This document shows positions 8,111 through 15,599 of a stretch of 55,547 nucleotides of DNA, piece by piece (positions within the stretch are counted from its first letter, which is position 1; the number at the start of each line of letters is the position of its first letter). Source of the DNA: Oscillospiraceae bacterium (GTDB lineage Bacteria; Bacillota; Clostridia; Oscillospirales; Ruminococcaceae). The notes below the pieces were generated by a model. The model was given only the letters and a program-made list of their open reading frames with translations, made no database searches and was not told the origin of the DNA. The stretch lies in NCBI GenBank assembly GCA_018110985.1, contig JAGAWT010000026.1:1-55547 (forward strand), given 5' to 3'. A program made the translations under genes and the position numbers.

Positions 8111-9189
8111 GCAACACATCAAAGACAGTTATCGCAGTCATCGGTCTTGTCATCCAGTGTACGCTGATCGTCCTTGGTGCGCTGAAAGAAGCGGATAACA
8201 GGCAAATGGCACAAAAAAGAAAAGAACACTTGGAACAAATGCAAGCAGACCCGGGTATAGTCCAAAGGAAACTGAGAGCTTTTTCCGGATTAAAAAACAA
8301 AGGCGACATGGAAAAATTATTTCAGAACGGAGCATCCAAAGATGACTCTGACCGATATATCTACTCACACAATGTATTCAGTACGCCGAAATACGACCAT
8401 CTCACCATAGACCTTTGTGCAGACACCTGCGATCAAAACGGTTATTACGGAAATAACCGCATAGTGACTTCCGGTTCGGTGACCTACTGTTCATATGATC
8501 TTGAAAAGCAGGAAGCAGTCTCCTTTCGGGTAAAAGAGCCATTCCTGCTCAGGGCAGAGGACTACAACAACGACGGTCATCCGGATTTCGTCCTGAGAAT
8601 TAAGGAACCCGTAAACAATGTTTCCTGCTACGCTCTTGCAATGACAGATCCATTTTCGGATAAAGTGACCACGAACCGTTTTTTTAACGATTATATACAA
8701 GACAGTATGTATGACTGTGCTTTCGCTGTATGGGGACGGGATGGATATTCCATCACCTTTGACCGCCTTGACGGGAAACGATTCTTTTTCCTGACTCCTG
8801 ACGCAGACGGAGAGCCTTCACTTGCAGTCTTTGAAGAGCTTTCCCCCGCTGATCCCTCTGTCTACACCGAAAAAGACTATCTCTTCTCTGCTGTGTACAG
8901 TGATGAGGTCATAAGTCTGAAAGCCACATCCACCCATGTAAACAAGGACGAGAGTGGTGAGGACAGATACTATCAGCTCGAGGGCGAATACCCGGTGAAG
9001 ATAAAAAAGCTCGACGGACAGGTTTTCAGAGACCTTTCCCCTGCGGGCTTCTCGGAGAAAGCAGTGTTTGAGAAGCAGGACAGCATGACATCTCTGGCGA
9101 GATTCGATCAGTTTCTTTCATGGGGCACCTATATCCTTGAAATTGAGGTATACGGGGAAAAACAGTCTGCATGGCTTGAAATATACTGA
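8107..9189 (+). CDS. Unrecognised membrane-anchored protein with a DxNNDGxPD loop
   Basis: A 360-residue protein with one N-terminal hydrophobic helix (about 8-25: uncleaved anchor or signal peptide), a charged helical segment, then a mostly beta-strand domain. A calcium-loop-like motif in DYNNDGHPDF (about residue 158) resembles FG-GAP/VCBS or EF-hand-like loops of extracellular repeat proteins, but only one copy is seen. It overlaps the stop of the upstream membrane protein by four bases, so the pair is translationally coupled. A terminator ends the unit at 9199. Function unknown; it is probably exposed outside the membrane. Confidence 0.72.
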   Translation: MSNTSKTVIAVIGLVIQCTLIVLGALKEADNRQMAQKRKEHLEQMQADPGIVQRKLRAFSGLKNKGDMEKLFQNGASKDDSDRYIYSHNVFSTPKYDHLTIDLCADTCDQNGYYGNNRIVTSGSVTYCSYDLEKQEAVSFRVKEPFLLRAEDYNNDGHPDFVLRIKEPVNNVSCYALAMTDPFSDKVTTNRFFNDYIQDSMYDCAFAVWGRDGYSITFDRLDGKRFFFLTPDADGEPSLAVFEELSPADPSVYTEKDYLFSAVYSDEVISLKATSTHVNKDESGEDRYYQLEGEYPVKIKKLDGQVFRDLSPAGFSEKAVFEKQDSMTSLARFDQFLSWGTYILEIEVYGEKQSAWLEIY

Positions 9190-9198
9190 TTTGGACAA

Positions 9199-9232
9199 CT
9201 GCCTGTGCATACGCACGGGCAGCCGTTTTTTT
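9199..9232 (+). terminator. Intrinsic terminator after the 6905-9189 operon
   Basis: A 10-bp stem (CTGCCTGTGC / GCACGGGCAG, one G-T pair) with loop ATAC, followed closely by seven T residues. Confidence 0.9.
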
Positions 9233-9261
9233 ATGTTGATATCCAAAACAGGGCGGGTCTG

Positions 9262-9366
9262 ATACTAATTCTTCCTCGATGTATAGACAATCTCCAAGCC
9301 TCAAATCCCTTATATTCAAGCATTTGCGGCTTGTTTCTTGTCTATACACCGGTCAGAAATCAGTAT
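9262..9366 (-). repeat. 105-bp hairpin element, copy C (minus orientation)
   Basis: Reverse-oriented copy of the element, again ATAC...GTAT at the ends. The inner stem carries a G/A mismatch at the position that is G-C in copies A, B and E. It lies between the terminator at 9199 and the promoter at 9472, that is, between two plus-strand transcription units. Confidence 0.9.
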
Positions 9367-9471
9367 GACCTATACCTGACAATTATACCGACCGAATGTA
9401 CGGTATTTAGATAAATTGCAATAATCAGACAATTATTATTGCAATATTTTGACAATTGTTTTCGTAAAACC

Positions 9472-9500
9472 TTGACAATGCTGTTTTTATATGATATAAT
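9472..9500 (+). promoter_or_regulatory. Perfect-consensus promoter and GC-rich leader of the sensor gene
   Basis: TTGACA (9472-9477), 17 bases, TATAAT (9495-9500): a full sigma-70 consensus. The leader of roughly 90 bases to GTG 9596 can fold: CTGCC near 9521 pairs with GGCAG near 9565, and GGAAAG pairs with CTTTTCC inside. No known riboswitch class was recognised. Confidence 0.85.
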
Positions 9501-9595
9501 CAAGGGTGTCGGTACATAACTGCCGGCAAAGGGGGAAAGATACTTTTCCTTCCGCCCCCGGGGCGGCAGAGGAAAATATGGGGAGGTCGGTATCT

Positions 9596-11830
9596 GTGAA
9601 CAAAAAAAGGCTCAACATAGGTCTTCTTGTTGGAAAGATAACGGACTATTTCAGCAGTGAGCTTTCAAAAGGAGCCATAGAGACAGCAAAACAGCTTGAT
9701 GTGAACCTTACGGTCATACCCGGCGGTTATCTGGGTATACAGGATTATAATGACAGCTTAGGAAATTTTTACGAATATCAGTCAAATGTGCTTTACAACT
9801 ATGCCGCAAAGGCAGCCTTCGAATATCTGATAGTGTGTACGGGCACCATTTGCTATGCCTTGGACAAGGAAAAGTCGGAAAAATTCCTGGACACCTTCGG
9901 TGACACTCCGCTGCTGAGCGTTGCCTATGTGTCCGAAAAGCATGAGTCACTGGTGTTTGACAATCGCTCCGGTATAGCTGATGCCATAGATTACCTTGCA
10001 AAGCAGGGAAGAAAGCATATAGGCATAATGGCAGGTATGCCCGACAACTACGACTGTCTCAAAAGGATAGAGGCATACAAGGAAGGACTTGAAAGGAACG
10101 GACTGGAGTTTAAAGAGAGCTACGTTCAGCACTGTGACATTGCCTTTGAGTCGGGTTCCGAATGTGATGAATTTCTGGACAACAATCCGGAGATAGATGC
10201 AGTCCTCTGTGTAAACGATATTATCGCATCCATAATGTACAACTGTATCGTTGACAGGGAAAAGCGTGTGGGAAGCGACATAGCCGTTATAGGCTTTGAC
10301 GACAGAGCCTCCTCAAAGGATCTGGATCCTCCTCTGGCGTCCGTCAAGGCGGATGCGAAGCTCCTCGGGAAAAGGAGCGTGGAGATAGCCGTTGCAAGGC
10401 TCACCGGGAAAAAGACGGAGATCGTGCCCGTTCCCACCTCCTTTGTGCCGAGACATTCCTGCTTTACAGAGGATGCCTCCTTTGAGATGCCCGCAGATCT
10501 GTTTGAAGGCACAATGGATCAGGTCAAGGAAAACCTGAAGGCTTACCTCGACACTGTGATCTTCGATCTGAGCGAAAGGAAGAAGATAAACGATTCACTT
10601 TCGGATTTCGTGGATTTTCTCGATGCAGAGTTCATAGACAAAAAGGCAGACCGCAGCTCCGTAGAAAACACCTTTGCAAGAGTGAGCCGCCTTTATGCCA
10701 CCCAGGTAGGCGGTCTTTCGAGAATGGCAAACCTGCTTGAAGTTCTTTTCATATGGCTCATGAGGAATGCGGATGCCGCCAATGTCCCTGCCGTAAAGGA
10801 GCTTTTCGACTCCCTGAAGACCATCCGTGAAACTGATATCCACAAGGGTCAGAACCTGCATGAATTCTATTCAAGGCTTGAAAACGGCTTTATCCGTGAC
10901 TCTCTGAACGTGGGCGTGAACCTGAAGGACAGCTACGGAGACATCCTCAGAAAGCTGTGCAACATAGGCTCGGTCACCAGCTATCTTTATGTGCTGGACA
11001 AGCCTGTTATCCACAATAACGGCTTTGAGTACCCTCAGGACTATTCATGGCAGTTCAAAGCATACTGCTACGGTGCACACCCCTACATCATCCGTGACAA
11101 GGACAAAGACATGGACACTCCTCAGGTGTTCAGCAATGTTTTCCTTGTGTCGGACAGACCCAGGATCCTTATAGCCACTGTTCTCTACACGGCTGCGACA
11201 CAATACGGCCTTGCTCTTCTGGAGCCGGAGGGATGGGAGCTTTTCGATGAGCTCACCCTCATCACCAACCAGCTCAGTTCTGCCTGCCGTACACTGGATA
11301 TACTTCGTTCTCTCAACGATCACCTTATAGACATAAACGACCGCAACACCGAGCTTGAGACCGAATCCAAGACCGATGAGCTCACAAGGGTCTATAACCG
11401 TAAGGGCTTCTTTAAGGCCTGTGATGAGCTGATCGAAAAGTATGCAGGCAAGGACGATGAATTCGTTATCTGCTATGCCGATACGGACGATCTCCGTGAG
11501 ATAAATATAGAGCACGGACACATAGAGGGCGATTACAGCATAAAGCTCACCTCCGACTGCCTGCGCCACGCCTTTGGCAGGTATGCGGTGATAGGAAGGA
11601 TGGGCGGCGGAGAATTTGCGGTCATAACCCACCATTCCCAGATATTCTCCCCGGAGGATGTCATGGGCAGGAAGGAAAAATTCCTTGAGAACCTTAACGC
11701 CTCTTCCATAAAGCCATATAAATTCAGGATCTCCATGGGAATAACCCAGGAGCACTGCACAAACAGAGCCGACGTGGAGGATGCACTTGAAAAAGCCTGC
11801 GAGCTTATCCTCGACCGCAGAAAGAAGTAG
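9596..11830 (+). CDS. LacI-like sensor fused to a degenerate GGDEF domain
   Basis: A 744-residue cytoplasmic signalling protein. Residues about 5-300 are a periplasmic-binding-protein-like sugar-sensor fold of LacI type (NIGLLVGKITDYF, HIGIMAG, DAVLCVNDI, VIGFDD), with no helix-turn-helix in front. A long helical region (about 310-585) leads to a GGDEF domain (about 595-740) entered by DELTRVYNRKGF. The signature reads GGGEF (670-674): Gly replaces the acidic metal-binding residue, so diguanylate cyclase activity is doubtful. I chose GTG 9596 because GGGGAGGT at 9580-9587 is eight bases upstream and the sensor domain starts at once; ATG 9578 is an alternative. It is monocistronic between a promoter and a terminator. 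Confidence 0.85.
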   Translation: MNKKRLNIGLLVGKITDYFSSELSKGAIETAKQLDVNLTVIPGGYLGIQDYNDSLGNFYEYQSNVLYNYAAKAAFEYLIVCTGTICYALDKEKSEKFLDTFGDTPLLSVAYVSEKHESLVFDNRSGIADAIDYLAKQGRKHIGIMAGMPDNYDCLKRIEAYKEGLERNGLEFKESYVQHCDIAFESGSECDEFLDNNPEIDAVLCVNDIIASIMYNCIVDREKRVGSDIAVIGFDDRASSKDLDPPLASVKADAKLLGKRSVEIAVARLTGKKTEIVPVPTSFVPRHSCFTEDASFEMPADLFEGTMDQVKENLKAYLDTVIFDLSERKKINDSLSDFVDFLDAEFIDKKADRSSVENTFARVSRLYATQVGGLSRMANLLEVLFIWLMRNADAANVPAVKELFDSLKTIRETDIHKGQNLHEFYSRLENGFIRDSLNVGVNLKDSYGDILRKLCNIGSVTSYLYVLDKPVIHNNGFEYPQDYSWQFKAYCYGAHPYIIRDKDKDMDTPQVFSNVFLVSDRPRILIATVLYTAATQYGLALLEPEGWELFDELTLITNQLSSACRTLDILRSLNDHLIDINDRNTELETESKTDELTRVYNRKGFFKACDELIEKYAGKDDEFVICYADTDDLREINIEHGHIEGDYSIKLTSDCLRHAFGRYAVIGRMGGGEFAVITHHSQIFSPEDVMGRKEKFLENLNASSIKPYKFRISMGITQEHCTNRADVEDALEKACELILDRRKK

Positions 11831-11835
11831 ATATG

Positions 11836-11873
11836 AGCGGAGATCCGACGGGGTCTCCGCTGTTTCTTTTTTT
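11836..11873 (+). terminator. Intrinsic terminator of the sensor gene
   Basis: A stem of about 10 bp (AGCGGAGA...TCTCCGCT) with a short loop, then TGTTTCTTTTTTT. Confidence 0.88.
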
Positions 11874-11894
11874 GGGGATATTTTTAAAAATATA

Positions 11895-11923
11895 TTGACA
11901 AAATCATATTTTCGTGATAATAT
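11895..11923 (+). promoter_or_regulatory. Promoter of the AIM24-like gene
   Basis: TTGACA (11895-11900) and TAATAT (11918-11923), spaced 17. The start codon at 11973 has a strong AGGAGGG site at 11962-11968. Confidence 0.75.
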
Positions 11924-11972
11924 AGACTATAGATGATAACATCATCCACTATTTCCACATCAGGAGGGTCAT

Positions 11973-12680
11973 ATGCAGTACGAAATTAAGAACCGTCCTC
12001 TGAGCGTGCTTATATGCGGGCTTGCGCAGGGCGAAAGCGTTGAATGTCAGAAAGGTGCCATGTCCTGGATGAGTGACACCATTGAGATGAAAACAGGTCT
12101 GGGCGGCAGCGGCGGCGGCGGACTTCTGGGCGCACTGGGCAAAATGGCTAAGAGCGCCGTTACGGGTGAGTCCATATTCCGCAACACCTACACTGCTACG
12201 GCAGGTCCCGGCGAGATCGCATTTGCATCATCCTTCCCCGGAGACATAATCTCCTTTGACCTCAACGGCACCAACTCCATAGTAGCTCAGAAGACTGCTT
12301 ACCTCGCCAACACTATCGGCGTTACTTCGGATATTTTCTTCCAGAAAAAGGTAGGCGCAGGCTTCTTCGGCGGCGAAGGCTTCATCATGCAGAAATTCAG
12401 CGGTCAGGGAACAGTCTTCCTTGAAATAAGCGGATGCACCTGCGAATATGTTCTGGCTCCCGGTCAGTCCATGCTGGTAGACACAGGATTCCTTGCTGCA
12501 ATGGAAGCTACCTGCACTGTTGACATTGAGACCGTAAAGGGCATAGGCAACGCTCTTCTGGGCGGTGAGGGATTCTTCAACACAAGAGTTACGGGTCCCG
12601 GCAAGATCTGGCTCCAGACCATGCCCGCATCCTCCCTTGCAACTGCACTTATCCCCTATCTTCCCAAGCCCAGCAATTAA
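11973..12680 (+). CDS. TIGR00266/AIM24-family protein
   Basis: A 235-residue all-beta protein of the AIM24/TIGR00266 family. It has the characteristic opening (YEIKNRPLSVLIC...KGAMSWMSD), a glycine-rich insert (GLGGSGGGGLLGALG), FRNTYTATAGPGEIAFAS, and paired GGEGFIMQKFSGQG/GGEGFFNTRVTGPG repeats. Relatives are widespread in bacteria without an established biochemical role, and the mitochondrial relative affects membrane-complex assembly. It has no signal peptide or membrane helix, so it is cytoplasmic. It is monocistronic, with its own promoter and a terminator at 12787. Length is normal for the family. Confidence 0.88.
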   Translation: MQYEIKNRPLSVLICGLAQGESVECQKGAMSWMSDTIEMKTGLGGSGGGGLLGALGKMAKSAVTGESIFRNTYTATAGPGEIAFASSFPGDIISFDLNGTNSIVAQKTAYLANTIGVTSDIFFQKKVGAGFFGGEGFIMQKFSGQGTVFLEISGCTCEYVLAPGQSMLVDTGFLAAMEATCTVDIETVKGIGNALLGGEGFFNTRVTGPGKIWLQTMPASSLATALIPYLPKPSN

Positions 12681-12786
12681 GCTGGCAAGACCCGCAGCAC
12701 AAAGCCGGGTATATTTCAGATATACTGCACAAAAGCCTCCTCTTTCAGAGGTGTGCCGATAAAGAAGTATTTGGGTTTTTAAGATT

Positions 12787-12827
12787 AGGCTGCGTAACCC
12801 ATGCGGTTACTCAGCCTTTCTTTTTTT
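12787..12827 (+). terminator. Terminator after the AIM24-like gene
   Basis: Stem AGGCTG-C-GTAACC / GGTTAC-T-CAGCCT (one internal mismatch) with a 5-base loop, followed by TTTCTTTTTTT. The stem overlaps the last codons of the converging recombinase remnant. Confidence 0.85.
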
Positions 12828-13109
12828 ATCGCACTTTATACTGTCAGCAACGGCAGTCGATACTGCGACATCGAAGCGATAATAAATGTCGATCTGCTGT
12901 GTGCGTTGACCGCTGCTCTTATCGGGGGCATGAATGGCAATCTTCTCGATAAGTTCGTGCATGATCTCAGAGGTTAGCTCCGTAACGCTTGCCTTTAGTT
13001 TCTTCTGCTCGTCCTCATATCCTTCGGACATGACAGCAAATCGCTCATCAAAACTGTAGGTGCTGTGCTCCTCATACATTTTCTTAAAAGAACCTTGTAC
13101 ATTCATCAA
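12807..13109 (-). pseudogene. C-terminal remnant of a large serine recombinase
   Basis: A 100-codon open frame matching only the extreme C-terminus of the large serine recombinases of Firmicute conjugative and mobilisable elements. The segment HAPDKSSGQRTQQIDIYYRF is the recognisable tail, and the coiled SFDERFAVMSEGYEDEQKKL precedes it. The catalytic N-terminal domain is absent. The frame begins with a TTG that lies inside another reading frame (the transposase remnant at 13090-13206), so the visible start is a junction artefact. It marks the left border of the accessory island and must be non-functional. Confidence 0.75.
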
Positions 13110-13206
13110 CTGCCGTGTATTGGCAGCATTTCACATCGACCTGCACCTTCCGAGCCGGATACCAAGCCTTTTCATATGGCTTTGGCTTGCGGACTGTGCG
13201 CTTCAT
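13090..13206 (-). pseudogene. Remnant of a DDE/rve-type transposase
   Basis: A 38-codon frame starting at ATG 13206 (MKRTVRKPKPYEKAW...). The segment ARKVQVDVK followed by QYTAVDECTR resembles two blocks flanking the first catalytic Asp of IS3/IS150-type integrase-core transposases, but the 15-20 residues that normally separate them are missing. It runs directly into the recombinase remnant in an overlapping frame. Two unrelated mobile-element genes have thus been fused by deletion. The family call rests on a short match. Confidence 0.5.
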
Positions 13207-13338
13207 GATATTTTGTTGGTTAGCACTTAACACTATATCATTATTGAAAGTTGTTTTTCTATTACTTTTTCCATGATCTGTTGTAACATAATAAGTTTCG
13301 AAATAATATCAGTTCGGAGCATCGGGAACAAAATGGAG

Positions 13339-13425
13339 TTGAAACATCTTTATTTTTGTGGTATAATCTGTAATGGTCTTGGACGCAAGACTTTTTTTAT
13401 GGCATTCGGTTAGCTGTACCTAACC
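13339..13425 (+). promoter_or_regulatory. Promoter with palindromic operator, head of the AraC operon
   Basis: TTGAAA (13339-13344) and TATAAT (13362-13367) spaced 17. Downstream in the leader is a perfect inverted repeat GGTTAG-N6-CTAACC (13408-13425), placed to act as an operator just before the ribosome site CGGAGG at 13430-13435. The GTTAG/CTAAC half-sites recur at the minus-strand promoter near 21600, which suggests one regulator for both operons of the island. The regulator is not identified; metal-responsive DtxR-type boxes have a similar look. Confidence 0.65.
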
Positions 13426-13440
13426 AAATCGGAGGTAATT

Positions 13441-13629
13441 ATGAAAGGTAACGATCTGATCAGCATCGGTATATTCTCGGCGATCTATTCTGTTATCGTG
13501 TTCATTATCGCTATGCTCGGTATGATACCGATCTTTCTGCCGCTGCTGTCAGTGCTCGTCCCGATCATCGGCGGACTGATCGGCAGACGTCTGATGAAAA
13601 AGCATTTTGAAAAGGCGGGGATCGCATGA
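13441..13629 (+). pseudogene. Internally deleted MptD-type ECF transporter S component
   Basis: A 62-codon open frame. The first 46 residues (MKGNDLISIGIFSAIY..., two hydrophobic helices) look like the start of MptD/Trep_Strep-type substrate-binding subunits of ECF transporters. The last 17 (LIGRRLMKKHFEKAGIA) look like their C-terminal tail. Such proteins are usually about 190 residues, so roughly 130 appear to have been removed cleanly and in frame. The product would have one or two helices and cannot form a normal S component. It has a good promoter and ribosome site, and its stop overlaps the AraC start (ATGA). It could instead be a genuine small membrane protein, which I find less likely. 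Confidence 0.6.
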
Positions 13630-14603
13630 GTCGGGATATCTTCGATACACTTGACAAAACCGGATTCGGCTCTAATGTTCACGAGATCGCAGCCGAGGGC
13701 GAGTGCCGTGTGCTGCGGATCGATGATGAATCCGGTGAGGGGTTCATGACGATGTACCGTGTGTTTGACGGTATTTATCTGATGTATAATGATTTTCACA
13801 TGAAGCACTGTATATCGGAGTATCAGAATGCGGATACGGTGCTTTGCATCGACCACTGCCGAGAGGGACGGATCGAGCATGAAAACGCCCTCGGCGAGCG
13901 GTACTATATGGAGGCGGGTGATCTGCGCATCGACAAACGTGTGCATCACGCAGGCAAGGTAGAGCTGCCGCTTTCTCACTATCACGGCATAACCATAGGC
14001 TTTATGCAAGGGACTGCGCAGAGATCGCTCCGACAGGAAATGCCGTTTCTTTCGGTCGATCCGGATATGCTCGGCAAAAAGTTCTGCCCTGAGAATAAGG
14101 AATTTCTGCTCCGTACAAATGAGTCATTGAATACTGTTTTTTCTCAGTTATATCATGTACCGAAGGATATGCGGATCAGTTATTGCCGGGTAAAGATCGC
14201 AGAGCTGCTTCTGCTGCTTTCTGCCGTTGACACCGCTGCAAATTCAGAACAGCGGCAGTATTTTCCCGCAAGCCAGGCCGCAAAGGTCAAGGAACTGCAT
14301 ACTCTTATCACAGGCAGGCTCGATAAGACCTTTACTGTAGAGGAGCTTTCCAAAATATCGGGAATGCCGCCTGCTTCCCTGCGAAAGGTGTTTAAGGCAG
14401 TATACGGTACACCTGTGTATCAGTACATCAAGAGCTATAAGATGAAAGCAACGGCGGAAATGCTTATCTCTGATAGGAGAATGAATATCGCTGACATTGC
14501 ACAGCGGCTCGGATATGACAATGCTTCAAAATTCTCGGCGGCGTTCCGTGATGTCATGGGCGTAACACCGCAGAATTATCGCAACAGACAGGAGGATATA
14601 TAA
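13626..14603 (+). CDS. AraC-family transcriptional regulator
   Basis: A 325-residue regulator. Residues 1-215 form the ligand-sensing part, without a recognised cupin motif. Residues about 220-325 hold the double helix-turn-helix of AraC/XylS (FTVEELSKISGMPPASLRKVF; MNIADIAQRLGYDNASKFSAAF; VTPQNYR). It overlaps the preceding small gene by four bases and its own TAA overlaps the next ATG (TAATG), so it is embedded in a tightly coupled operon whose transporter genes are now deleted. In related gut Firmicutes this AraC type stands next to ECF and ABC transporter genes thought to serve metal or siderophore traffic; that is context inference. Confidence 0.85.
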   Translation: MSRDIFDTLDKTGFGSNVHEIAAEGECRVLRIDDESGEGFMTMYRVFDGIYLMYNDFHMKHCISEYQNADTVLCIDHCREGRIEHENALGERYYMEAGDLRIDKRVHHAGKVELPLSHYHGITIGFMQGTAQRSLRQEMPFLSVDPDMLGKKFCPENKEFLLRTNESLNTVFSQLYHVPKDMRISYCRVKIAELLLLLSAVDTAANSEQRQYFPASQAAKVKELHTLITGRLDKTFTVEELSKISGMPPASLRKVFKAVYGTPVYQYIKSYKMKATAEMLISDRRMNIADIAQRLGYDNASKFSAAFRDVMGVTPQNYRNRQEDI

Positions 14604-14719
14604 TGGGGAAGGCTCAGAACGGCTCATTTGTCTGGCTGCTCAGGCAGTCCGGAGAGCGGAAGGGAAAGTTTACCGCAAGCGGGCTCGAAAACGGTTGTAA
14701 AGGAAAGGGAGCAATATGA
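14603..14719 (+). pseudogene. N-terminal remnant of an ABC exporter (permease-ATPase)
   Basis: A 38-codon frame. The opening GSFVWLLRQSGERKGKF resembles the cytoplasmic N-terminus just before the first membrane helix of ABC transporter permease-ATPase fusions. After residue about 30 the similarity stops and the frame ends at once. The TAATG overlap with araC upstream and ATGA overlap with the HTH gene downstream preserve the operon layout, implying that a gene of about 1.7 kb has collapsed to 117 bases by deletion. The family call rests on the short N-terminal pattern and on context. Confidence 0.45.
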
Positions 14720-15090
14720 AACAGACACCTTCTTTGCATAGAACAACTGAACTGACTACGGCTGAGCAGCAGCTTGCCGAAAACACATTTTCCTTTTGTA
14801 TGGAGCATAAACAGGAGCATTTTACGATCTCTTTTCTTGCAGCACATATGGGTGTTTCTCCTACAAAGCTCAAGCAAGTATACCGCCGTGTTTACGGCAC
14901 CTCGTTATTTGCACATATCCGCAGAGAGAAGATGCTTTTTGCTGCCCATGAGTTAGCTGATACTAACACAAAGATCATTGATATTGCCGAAGCCTGCGGT
15001 TATGACAATGCAAGCAAATTTTCAGCGGCATTTCGCAGCGTCCTGGGCTGTACGCCCACAGAATACCGCCGACGTGTCCGTTTGGAGTAG
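14716..15090 (+). CDS. Small AraC-type helix-turn-helix protein
   Basis: A 124-residue protein made almost entirely of one AraC/XylS double helix-turn-helix domain (ISFLAAHMGVSPTKLKQVY; KIIDIAEACGYDNASKFSAAF; CTPTEYRRR) with about 30 extra N-terminal residues and no sensor domain. It could be an intact one-domain regulator, such as MarA/SoxS-size proteins, or the DNA-binding end of a larger regulator whose front was lost in the same deletions that affected its neighbours. The ATGA overlap with the exporter remnant supports a natural start at 14716. It shares the GYDNASKFSAAFR block with the AraC protein at 13626. Confidence 0.75.
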   Translation: MKQTPSLHRTTELTTAEQQLAENTFSFCMEHKQEHFTISFLAAHMGVSPTKLKQVYRRVYGTSLFAHIRREKMLFAAHELADTNTKIIDIAEACGYDNASKFSAAFRSVLGCTPTEYRRRVRLE

Positions 15091-15131
15091 AAAGTGCATC
15101 ATTTCTATGCTACAATAAAACGAATGGAGTG

Positions 15132-15236
15132 ATACTGATTTCTGACCGATGTATAGACAAGAAACAAGCCGCAAATGCTTGAATATAAGGAATTTGAGGC
15201 TTGGAGATTATCTATACATCGAGGAAGAATTAGTAT
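15132..15236 (+). repeat. 105-bp hairpin element, copy D (plus orientation)
   Basis: Full-length copy with ATAC...GTAT ends and a G/A mismatch in the inner stem. Its right end lies 18 bases before the ribosome site of the small protein at 15269. Together with copy E in the same orientation (17741-17845) it brackets the small protein plus P-type ATPase operon exactly. Confidence 0.92.
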
Positions 15237-15268
15237 GAAAGCTCCGGAAAATAAAAGAGGTGATCTGT

Positions 15269-15550
15269 ATGAGCCGTTTACCTTGGGCAAAACTCGGTCT
15301 GTTTGCAGGCGGTGTACTGTTCGGTACAGCAGGCATTAAGATCCTGAGCAGCAAGGATGCGAAAAAGTGCTATACAAATGTGACCGCCGCAATCCTTCGT
15401 GCAAAGGACTGCGTGATGGAAACTGTCACGAATGTGCGTGAAAACTGCGATGATATCCTCAGCGATGCAAAGGACATCAATGCAGAACGTGCTGCTGCCG
15501 ATGCAGAAGCTGTCATTGAAGATGCTGCTCCTGAGTCAGCAGAAGAATAA
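15269..15550 (+). CDS. Small DUF6110-like protein, possible ferrosome partner (FezA-like)
   Basis: A 93-residue protein with a hydrophobic glycine-rich N-terminal segment (LPWAKLGLFAGGVLFGTAGIKIL, about 4-26) followed by an Ala/Glu/Asp-rich helical tail. It resembles the small proteins annotated as DUF6110 that sit immediately before heavy-metal P-type ATPases in gut Firmicutes. In Clostridioides difficile a small membrane-associated protein and a P1B-6 ATPase (FezA, FezB) build iron-storing ferrosomes, and I infer a comparable pair here. ATG 15269 is preferred over GTG 15260 because AAGAGGTG lies seven bases before it. A short stem (about 15558-15579) precedes the ATPase. The role is inferred from context only. 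Confidence 0.65.
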   Translation: MSRLPWAKLGLFAGGVLFGTAGIKILSSKDAKKCYTNVTAAILRAKDCVMETVTNVRENCDDILSDAKDINAERAAADAEAVIEDAAPESAEE

Positions 15551-15599
15551 CCGGAAGCAGACCGCTCTCAGGCGGTCTGTTCTGCTATGAGGTGAGTAT

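Noticed and set aside
8346-8361. CTGACCGAT-like sequence resembling the element end and TetR half-site
   Set aside because: It is inside the coding frame at 8107-9189, without the rest of the element or a palindrome; a chance match.
9501-9595. Possible riboswitch in the GC-rich leader of the LacI-GGDEF gene
   Set aside because: It folds, but I could not match it to c-di-GMP (GEMM) or another known aptamer consensus; recorded only as a structured leader.
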